From: Caldora sp. SIO3E6
Lineage (GTDB): Bacteria; Cyanobacteriota; Cyanobacteriia; Cyanobacteriales; Coleofasciculaceae
Direction: 5' to 3'
Assembly (NCBI GenBank): GCA_010672185.1
Contig: JAAHHL010000462.1
Span: 1-6,119 of the forward strand
DNA: 6,119 bases
The translations under genes were made by a program, and so were the position numbers. Below the pieces are notes generated by a model. The model saw only the letters and a list, made by a program, of their open reading frames with translations, was not told where the DNA came from and did not search any database. Shown piece after piece: positions 1 through 5,043 of this stretch. How positions within the stretch are numbered: position 1 is the stretch's first letter; the number at the start of each line of letters is the position of its first letter.

Positions 1-953
1 TACTGAAAATTGAGGGGAAATGACGCTTGGGCGATCTCACCCAAAAGCTGTTGAGTTCGAGGAGACCAAAACTTGCTCACATCAGGACTAATATACCAAA
101 AACTCCAACAGCACAACACTACTAAAATTAAAACTATTCTGAAATTAATCCACCGGCGCAAGATGACACTACTAATGTCAATCAAACCGTTTAATAACAC
201 CAAGGTATAGAAAAATGTCCAAAGTTGTTCGTAACGCAGAGATTGTAGACTTAGTAGCATCTCATAGCCTAACCCACCTGCTCCCACTAATCCCAGTACA
301 GTAGCTGAGCGAACAGAACATTCAAAGCGATAGAGACTGTAGGATAGGAGATGAGAAAAGGCTTGCGGAATCAGACTGTAAACAAAAGCTGTTAAGGGTG
401 ACACACCGCTACTGAGTAATGCCATCAAAGCATCTCGAGGCGTTTCATCCAGAATTTCCGAGAAGATTTTAGCGACAATTGCTCCGTAGGGAATAGCAAT
501 AGCCATAATCGCCACCAAAGGATCTAAACCCCAGATACTGACAAAAAAAATTCCCCAGATCATCTCATGAATAGCTCTGGGAAAAGCCAGCAGTCCCCGA
601 ATGAAGAGCCAGATGGGTTGCCGCAAAGTCCAGTGAGGCCAAACTGTCAACCACCAGATTTCCGAGGTGACAACTCCTGCTACCACCCCAAGCAAAATAC
701 TCAGGCAAGTGCCGCAAGCAGCATAAGCTAAAGTCGTGAGGGTTGCTTTCAGAGTCAGGTGCAGAAACTCAGGACTTAGTTCAGGGTGCCAACTCCCCCG
801 CACAAACCGCAATAGTTGGGGAAATCCTCCTGGATTGACCAAATCTGGCTCTAAGATACCTGCTTGAACTGCCGCCATCCCAATAATAATGGTAAAACCC
901 AGTCCCCACAGCCAGCGGCGATTCAGTAATAAGTAATAAGTAATAAGTAACAA
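1..953 (-). CDS. phnE: PhnE-type ABC transporter permease, probable two-module fusion, 3' end outside the window
   Basis: This is an inner-membrane permease of the phosphonate/phosphate-type ABC importer family. The frame is open from codon 1061 down to position 1, with no internal stop. Counting from a TTG at 953, NRRWLWG is followed by a membrane segment (about residues 14-31). An EAA-type loop for ATPase contact spans about 166-197 (RDALMALLSSGVSPL through SLIPQ), and the PhnE-like blocks YSLYRFECSVRSATVLG and VGAGGLGYE follow. After ILRR a new membrane segment begins (about 271-288) and leads to FPLNF. That looks like the start of a second PhnE module, so the full protein is probably about 530 residues. 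The start is uncertain: there is no ATG before residue 26, and TTG 953 lies inside a heptamer array, with other in-frame TTGs at 1037 and 1058. No PhnC ATPase or PhnD binding protein is in view. The substrate is therefore unproven, and phosphonate or phosphite is inferred from the family only. Confidence 0.85.
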   Translation of the reverse strand, partial: MLLITYYLLLNRRWLWGLGFTIIIGMAAVQAGILEPDLVNPGGFPQLLRFVRGSWHPELSPEFLHLTLKATLTTLAYAACGTCLSILLGVVAGVVTSEIWWLTVWPHWTLRQPIWLFIRGLLAFPRAIHEMIWGIFFVSIWGLDPLVAIMAIAIPYGAIVAKIFSEILDETPRDALMALLSSGVSPLTAFVYSLIPQAFSHLLSYSLYRFECSVRSATVLGLVGAGGLGYEMLLSLQSLRYEQLWTFFYTLVLLNGLIDISSVILRRWINFRIVLILVVLCCWSFWYISPDVSKFWSPRTQQLLGEIAQASFPLNFQ

Positions 954-1020
954 GTAATAAGTAATAAGTAATAAGTAACAAGTAATAAGTAATAAGTAAT
1001 AAGTAACAAGTAATAAGTAA
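926..1020. repeat. Tandem heptamer array, TAAGTAA, 13 units, with a 28-bp higher-order period
   Basis: Thirteen consecutive 7-bp units run from 930 to 1020, preceded by a partial unit GTAA. Ten units read TAAGTAA and three read CAAGTAA. The C variants begin at 951, 979 and 1007, exactly 28 bp apart, so every fourth unit is the variant. This suggests growth by copying of a four-unit block. The array overlaps the 5' end of the phnE-like frame. It is of the STRR type (short tandemly repeated repetitive sequences) known from filamentous cyanobacteria. Confidence 0.97.
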
Positions 1021-1022
1021 GA

Positions 1023-1085
1023 ATGACTAATGACCAATGACCAATGACCAATGACCAATGACTAATAACTAATGACCAATGACCA
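1023..1085. repeat. Tandem heptamer array, ATGACCA, 9 units
   Basis: Nine 7-bp units follow the TAAGTAA array almost directly and stop 2 bp before the stop codon of the TakP-like gene. Six units are ATGACCA, two are ATGACTA (1023, 1058) and one is ATAACTA (1065). Together with the neighbouring array it fills nearly all of the takP-phnE gap. No terminator-like stem is visible there. Confidence 0.95.
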
Positions 1086-1087
1086 AC

Positions 1088-2197
1088 TTAACTATTGGTC
1101 TGTGCAACAAAATTAGCAAAACTTAACTCATTAATCCGATTCCACCCAGAGACTTCTTCTCGGAACTTCTGCCACTGTTGATAAATCTCTTTAAAGCTAG
1201 CATTCTTGCTGGCATTTTCTTCAAACAGTTCCACCGTTGCTTTTTGAGCAGCTGTCATAATTTCCTGGCTGTAAGCTGCTAGTTTGGTTCCACCGTCTAC
1301 TAGTTCCTTAAGAGCCTTACCATTTAAAGCATCGTACTTAGCCAACATATTGATATTAGCTTCAAAAGCTGCGGTCTTGAAGATTTCCTGATATGCTTGC
1401 GGTAGCTGACTCCAAGCTTGTTGATTCACCAAAACATCCACAGTCGGTCCTGGCTCCCACCAACCGGGATAGTAGTAGAAGTTTGCCGCTTTATTCAAGC
1501 CCAACTTTTGGTCATCATAAGGACCAACCCATTCCGCTGCATCAATGGCTCCCCGTTCTAAAGCTAAAAAGATTTCGTTCCCTGGTAGCACCTGCACATT
1601 CACACCAAGACTGTCCATAACTTTACCACCTAACCCAGGAATCCGCATTTTCAAGCCTTGGAGATCTGCGAGTGATTTAATTTCCCGTTTGAACCATCCT
1701 CCCATTTGTGCTCCTGTATTACCCGCAGGGAAGTTAATAACGCCGAAGTCGGAGTAAATTTTCTGGATCGCTTCTAAACCACCGCCATGATACAACCAAG
1801 CATTCTGCTGTTGAGCATTGAGCCCAAAGGGTACACTGGTAGAAAAAGCTAAGGCAGGATTCTTGCCAATGTAATAATAGCTAGCAGTGTGACCGCATTC
1901 TACTGTTCCTGCCTGAACCGCATCCAAAACCTGAGTTCCTGGTACGATTTCACCAGCAGCAAAAGGCTTAATCGTAAAACGTCCACCAGTCATGTCACTA
2001 ACTCGTTGACAAACGGTTTCTGCTCCCCCAAAAATGGTATCTAAGGATTGAGGCCAACTAGTAGCCATCTTCCACCTCAAAGTTGGCAAATCCGTAGTTG
2101 AGGCAGTTTGAGTGTTGCTGGTTCCACTACACCCAACTAAGGCAGCTGTAGTTGCTGCACCAAGAGCAGTATGGTTGAGAAACTTGCGACGCTTCAT
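1088..2197 (-). CDS. takP: TakP-like TRAP transporter solute-binding lipoprotein (Tat-exported)
   Basis: This is an extracytoplasmic solute receptor of the DctP/TakP family, 369 residues, full length. Export signals are visible: RRKFL at residues 3-7 (twin-arginine type), a short hydrophobic stretch, and a lipobox LVGC ending at Cys23. A lipid-anchored protein on the periplasmic face is therefore likely. Family blocks include SLDTIFGGAE (51-60), SYYYIGK (106-112), NTGAQMGGW (160-168), GLKMRIPGLGGKVM (181-194), EWVGPYDD (222-229) and YYYPGWWEPGPTV (241-253). Gln164, Arg185 and the Glu222-Trp223 pair match residues that in characterised TakP bind 2-oxoacid and sodium, so a 2-oxo acid such as pyruvate is the likely ligand (inference). 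No DctQ or DctM membrane subunits are in the window; the next gene downstream is an ABC permease. There is no clear Shine-Dalgarno ahead of the ATG. Confidence 0.93.
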   Translation of the reverse strand: MKRRKFLNHTALGAATTAALVGCSGTSNTQTASTTDLPTLRWKMATSWPQSLDTIFGGAETVCQRVSDMTGGRFTIKPFAAGEIVPGTQVLDAVQAGTVECGHTASYYYIGKNPALAFSTSVPFGLNAQQQNAWLYHGGGLEAIQKIYSDFGVINFPAGNTGAQMGGWFKREIKSLADLQGLKMRIPGLGGKVMDSLGVNVQVLPGNEIFLALERGAIDAAEWVGPYDDQKLGLNKAANFYYYPGWWEPGPTVDVLVNQQAWSQLPQAYQEIFKTAAFEANINMLAKYDALNGKALKELVDGGTKLAAYSQEIMTAAQKATVELFEENASKNASFKEIYQQWQKFREEVSGWNRINELSFANFVAQTNS

Positions 2198-2201
2198 AGT
2201 T

Positions 2202-2319
2202 ATATCAAGTTTGGATAATCACTGATGATACAACTTCAATGCACCAAATAGATGAAAACAGAATCTAAGGCTAGTGTGGGTTGCCTATTTGATTGTAAGT
2301 AATTAAGCGAACTTGATAT
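2202..2319 (-). promoter_or_regulatory. Inverted repeat in the takP leader, 10-bp arms with the 3' arm next to the start codon
   Basis: The arms are ATATCAAGTT at 2202-2211 and AACTTGATAT at 2310-2319, perfectly inverted with 98 bp between them. In a minus-strand transcript starting upstream of 2319 they could pair. The 3' arm would then end four bases before the takP ATG, covering the ribosome-binding region. It could also be a pair of protein-binding half sites, or chance. No function is known. Confidence 0.3.
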
Positions 2320-2329
2320 TACTAATCAA
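2301..2329 (-). promoter_or_regulatory. Possible sigma-70 type promoter for takP
   Basis: On the minus strand TTGATT (2329-2324) and TTAATT (2306-2301) are separated by 17 bp in the 164-bp gap upstream of takP. Both boxes are imperfect, so this is a weak call. It overlaps one arm of the inverted repeat at 2310-2319. A transcript from here would begin after that arm, so the arm would act as DNA and not as RNA. Confidence 0.2.
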
Positions 2330-2361
2330 CTCGAGAGCAGTGGTATCACTTTATCACCTCA

Positions 2362-3405
2362 TTAGGATAAATGTTTAAATACCATCTTGAGTAACTCTGA
2401 TTGATTAAATGGTTTAGTCAAATAACCCGATGCCTTCACCAGTTTCGCTTTGGCTCTGTCGATAAACCCTGTATTTCCCGTCACCATAACGATGGGGGTA
2501 GTCTTGAACAGTGGATGCTTGCGCAACAGAGAGCATAACTCATATCCATCTAAGTTAGGCATCTCGACATCCAACAAAATCAAGTCTGGCTTCATCCTGA
2601 CTACTTGCATTAATGCCTTCACTGGATCATTAATCATTATAACTGAGAAACTTTGATCCTCCAAAAATGAATTGATGGCATTTAACACTGTTGTACTATC
2701 ATCAATGCAAGCAATACTATAAGTTTTTTTGTCTGTATTCTCTTGCTCCTGTTTTCCCAGAACTTTTAGATTATTTGCCGTTGAGCTCGGAGGATTTGTG
2801 GTTAATTGGTTGGAATTAGTCTGTGGTTTTGGCGATGCACCATTTTGTCCTGAAGCCTGGGCAGTCACACTAGTTGCTTCTGCGGACTGCTTACGGCACA
2901 ACTGTTCGTAACAACGTTCCACAAGTGTTCGTAGCTCTAGTCTACAAAACTTAGGAAGCTCCTCAACTGAGTTTGGGTCAATTAATTGGTAAGATCCTTC
3001 TCTAACTCCTAGAAATGCTTCAATCACTTCTTCTGCTATTGCTTCAACCAGAGTTGCTGCTTGAGATGAGTTGAGATATTCTTGATGAACCAACCAACAA
3101 ATTGCTTGGTAATCAGGATTTTGACTAGAATTATTCTCTAAGTTTGATTCAAATATCTGGCGAACTTGAGTCCTGATAGCACTAACTAGGGTAGGAATTT
3201 GACGACTGAGGCGATGCAAGTGACGATCAAGCCGCTCGAAAGGGTCAACGGAATCGGAGGCGTAGAGCAATTTTCCCTGTTCTAAGTATATTGACCACAT
3301 AACAGAGCCACTGGATACTTGCAAACAACCATTAGCCTGACGACTAGATAATTGTGCTAATAACGAGAGTGGGTTGAGCCTTTGCGAAGATCGGTAGCTA
3401 GTCAT
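2362..3405 (-). CDS. PATAN-REC response regulator, PatA type
   Basis: A cytoplasmic two-component response regulator of 347 residues. The N-terminal part (about 1-170) matches the PATAN/DUF4388 domain seen in PatA and PixG-like proteins: LNPLSLLAQLSSRQANGCLQV near the start, then WSIYLEQGKLLYAS and the FLGVREGSYQL block. A low-complexity linker rich in Ser, Thr, Asn and Gln (about 172-225) leads to a C-terminal receiver domain (about 228-347). The receiver has acidic Asp235 and Asp236, phospho-acceptor Asp279 in LLLDVEMPNLDGYEL, Thr309 and Lys331 in LTKPF, so it should be phosphorylatable. There is no DNA-binding domain, so output is probably through the PATAN domain and protein contacts. Relatives act in heterocyst patterning, phototaxis or pilus control, usually beside chemotaxis-like genes; none are seen here. 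The ATG has no Shine-Dalgarno directly upstream, and in-frame extension is blocked by a TGA at 3426-3424. Confidence 0.9.
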   Translation of the reverse strand: MTSYRSSQRLNPLSLLAQLSSRQANGCLQVSSGSVMWSIYLEQGKLLYASDSVDPFERLDRHLHRLSRQIPTLVSAIRTQVRQIFESNLENNSSQNPDYQAICWLVHQEYLNSSQAATLVEAIAEEVIEAFLGVREGSYQLIDPNSVEELPKFCRLELRTLVERCYEQLCRKQSAEATSVTAQASGQNGASPKPQTNSNQLTTNPPSSTANNLKVLGKQEQENTDKKTYSIACIDDSTTVLNAINSFLEDQSFSVIMINDPVKALMQVVRMKPDLILLDVEMPNLDGYELCSLLRKHPLFKTTPIVMVTGNTGFIDRAKAKLVKASGYLTKPFNQSELLKMVFKHLS

Positions 3406-3451
3406 AGAAATGGTAAGTAGTGTTCATTGGATCTACCTGGGTTTCAACCAA
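3398..3451 (-). promoter_or_regulatory. Possible upstream ORF overlapping the response-regulator start
   Basis: A perfect AGGAGG lies on the minus strand at 3461-3456. Four bases later a TTG (3451) opens a 17-codon frame beginning LVETQVDPMNTTY and ending in TAG at 3400-3398. The response-regulator ATG (3405) sits inside its last codons, in another frame, and has no ribosome site of its own. This arrangement would allow translational coupling. The spacing is short and the start is TTG, so it may be chance. Confidence 0.25.
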
Positions 3452-3648
3452 GATTCCTCCTCTGATCCACAACAAAGTAGGTAGGTGTAACAAAACTAAT
3501 TTAGCTACAATTTTAACAATGGTTTTGCTCAAAAATAGCAAAGTGGTGATGAATAAATGGGAAAGTAGATAAAGCTTTTGTAAGCTATTATTTAAACTAT
3601 CGATGGAGAAAATTTCTCAGTCAGGTAGCTTTGTCTCTATCTTGTTTC

Positions 3649-4362
3649 TTACTGTACTCCAATGCTTCTTCCCCCTGAGCCAAAACTGATAACCGCATTG
3701 CCATTCATTGGTTCCCAGCCAACTCCAAAATTCTCTTGCCAAGCAATTTCCCTCGCCTCTCGGAAAGCTTCAAAGCTATCGGCTCTGACTAGAAAAGCTA
3801 GATAATCAGTGCCAGAGTTGAGTTGTTTGAGAATATTCCGAAATTCCGAGGTTGCTTGAGTTAATTCTTCTGGGGATTCCCCAGCAATATCTGATCGGGG
3901 TTGAAACACCAAGCCAGTGGAGTCAAAGAACACTTGATAGTAAGTTGTGGTAGTTCTAAAACCTCTTAATAACTTAGATTTATTGTTTAAGCAAACTTGG
4001 TAAGCTTTGAGCTGAACTATATAAGAATTGTAGATTACAGAATCAAAACTAGATGGTTTTCTGGGCTGAGTACAAGGAGGAAGACCTGCATCAAACTTGT
4101 TTAGTCTTTCTTCAACTTCTTGTTTATCAAGATAGATAACTGTATTATCCCGCACTTCAAAGAAATGGGGCATTTTGTTCGACTCAGACACCAAAGGAGT
4201 GCGAATAACTCGCTCAGTCTTGACATTTTTGATATTGAAGGTAAACAGACTGACAAATAAGCCAATAAACATTAGCACACCAACTGTATTGGTGAGAATA
4301 TCCAAAAAAGAGTCTAAATTTTGACTAGGAGCGTTATGCTTACGATATTGTCTTCTTCTCAT
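3649..4362 (-). CDS. Single-pass ExbD/TolR-like motor subunit, Asp-bearing (237 residues)
   Basis: This is the last gene of the motor operon. A short basic N-terminus (MRRRQYRKH) is followed by one membrane segment (about 20-43) beginning LDSFLDILTNTVGVLMFIG. Asp21 sits where ExbD, TolR and MotB carry the Asp that binds the transported ion. The rest should face the periplasm, ending in a block (VRADSFEAF at 192-200, GWEPMN at 215-220) shared with the 152-residue neighbour. Both also share a PHF/PHY motif soon after the membrane (65-67 here). Between these blocks this protein carries about 76 extra residues, with Cys97 and Cys124 possibly able to form a disulfide. There is no OmpA-like domain. 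The start follows a 62-bp repeat-rich gap and has no Shine-Dalgarno. The role as rod subunit of an ion-driven motor is inferred from family and context; its target is unknown. Confidence 0.7.
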   Translation of the reverse strand: MRRRQYRKHNAPSQNLDSFLDILTNTVGVLMFIGLFVSLFTFNIKNVKTERVIRTPLVSESNKMPHFFEVRDNTVIYLDKQEVEERLNKFDAGLPPCTQPRKPSSFDSVIYNSYIVQLKAYQVCLNNKSKLLRGFRTTTTYYQVFFDSTGLVFQPRSDIAGESPEELTQATSEFRNILKQLNSGTDYLAFLVRADSFEAFREAREIAWQENFGVGWEPMNGNAVISFGSGGRSIGVQ

Positions 4363-4390
4363 TCTGTAAAATAGTTGATTCTAGGGTAAT

Positions 4391-4436
4391 TATTCATTAT
4401 TCATTATTCATTATTCATTATTCATTATTCATTATT
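4391..4436. repeat. Tandem heptamer array, TATTCAT, 6.6 units
   Basis: Six perfect 7-bp units plus TATT fill most of the gap between the two small motor genes. Positions 4425-4436 are also coding: on the minus strand they supply the final residues Asn-Asn-Glu and the TAA stop of the 152-residue protein. Confidence 0.97.
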
Positions 4437-4883
4437 AAACTTAAGCTTCCAGCCTTGATCAATTGGCTCAAAGCCAATATCAATATCTGCTTGCTCAAGT
4501 CGACTTCTCACTTGATTAAATATGGGAAAGCCATCAGGACGAACGGCAACAATTATATATTCTTGTTCCTTACGTGTACTGACTTGGAGGATTAATTGGC
4601 TCAATGGGGAACTAGAATTAGTAAGATCTTCCCTAGCAACAAATTCTTGACTAGGATGAATAATGATACCATCTTCCCGACATTCAATATAATGAGGGTT
4701 TTTCCTTTGGTTTTTGCCATCTTCATTCTTAGCAATAATCGTAACTTCTGACTGGCTATTCAAAATTTGACTAGCAGAGACAATGATCAGCAAAATCAAT
4801 GTGCCAATGGTACACACTAGAACTGATAAAAAGGGAAATAGTTCAACATTATTTACCTGCCGAGAGATAGAGCGTTTACGCAT
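4425..4883 (-). CDS. Single-pass ExbD/TolR-like paralogue lacking the membrane Asp (152 residues)
   Basis: This is the middle gene of the motor operon. A basic N-terminus (MRKRSISRQ) precedes one membrane segment (about 15-40) beginning [19 protein letters not shown]. The lead-in resembles ExbD/TolR, but the position of the ion-carrying Asp holds a hydrophobic residue. The nearest acidic residue is Glu14, at the cytoplasmic edge. After the membrane come [10 protein letters not shown] (63-72) and VRPDGFPIF (114-122), then GFEPID (137-142). These match the corresponding blocks of the 237-residue neighbour, so the two look like paralogues that could form a mixed dimer. There is no peptidoglycan-binding domain. 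The last three residues and the stop lie in a heptamer array. I recognise the segment pattern as one that occurs with MotA/TolQ/ExbB genes in several phyla, but know of no assigned function. Confidence 0.7.
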
Positions 4884-4893
4884 TTGTCATTGG

Positions 4894-4928
4894 TTGTTTG
4901 TTGTTTGTTGTTTGTTGTTGGTTGTTTG
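4894..4928. repeat. Tandem heptamer array, TTGTTTG, 5 units
   Basis: Four TTGTTTG units and one TTGTTGG variant (4915-4921) lie just upstream of the 152-residue protein's start on the minus strand. As transcribed they read CAAACAA. The last base of the array is the first of the following GGGAATT array. Confidence 0.93.
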
Positions 4929-4990
4929 GGAATTGGGAATTGGGAATTGGGAATTGGGAATTGGGAATTGGGAATTGGGAATTGAGAATT
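4928..4990. repeat. Tandem heptamer array, GGGAATT, 9 units
   Basis: Eight perfect GGGAATT units (starts 4928 to 4977, every 7 bp) are followed by one GAGAATT variant. The array directly abuts another heptamer array on the left and a 9-mer array on the right. All three fill the gap between the channel gene and the 152-residue gene. Confidence 0.97.
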
Positions 4991-4991
4991 T

Positions 4992-5040
4992 CTCCCCACA
5001 CTTCCCACACTCCCCACACTTCCCACACTTCCCACACTCC
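4992..5040. repeat. Tandem 9-mer array, CTTCCCACA, 5 units
   Basis: Five 9-bp units run from 4992 to 5036, alternating between CTCCCCACA (4992, 5010) and CTTCCCACA (5001, 5019, 5028), followed by CTCC. This is the only array in the window with a period other than seven. It stops 3 bp short of the channel gene's stop codon. Confidence 0.95.
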
Positions 5041-5043
5041 TCG

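Noticed and set aside
781..981. A 66-codon minus-strand frame starting in the TAAGTAA array
   Set aside because: It is the array's all-frame peptide followed by an out-of-frame reading of the phnE-like gene. The neighbouring frame carries the clear permease sequence.
926..1085. Possible CRISPR array
   Set aside because: The units are 7 bp, directly tandem and without spacers, so this is a minisatellite-like STRR array.
3524..3542. Hairpin TTTGCT / AGCAAA with a 7-base loop in the gap before the response regulator
   Set aside because: The stem is only 6 bp, is AT-rich and has no following T-run on the transcribed strand. It is too weak to call a terminator.
3573..3586. Five-base stem AGCTT / AAGCT downstream of the 237-residue gene
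   Set aside because: It is short and AT-rich with no clear U-tract, and could be chance in AT-rich DNA.
4853..5035. A 60-codon minus-strand frame made of Gly-Ser-Val and Asn-Ser-Gln-Phe-Pro-Ile-Pro repeats
   Set aside because: It is a translation of the 9-mer and heptamer arrays running into the 152-residue gene in another frame, with no independent coding signal.
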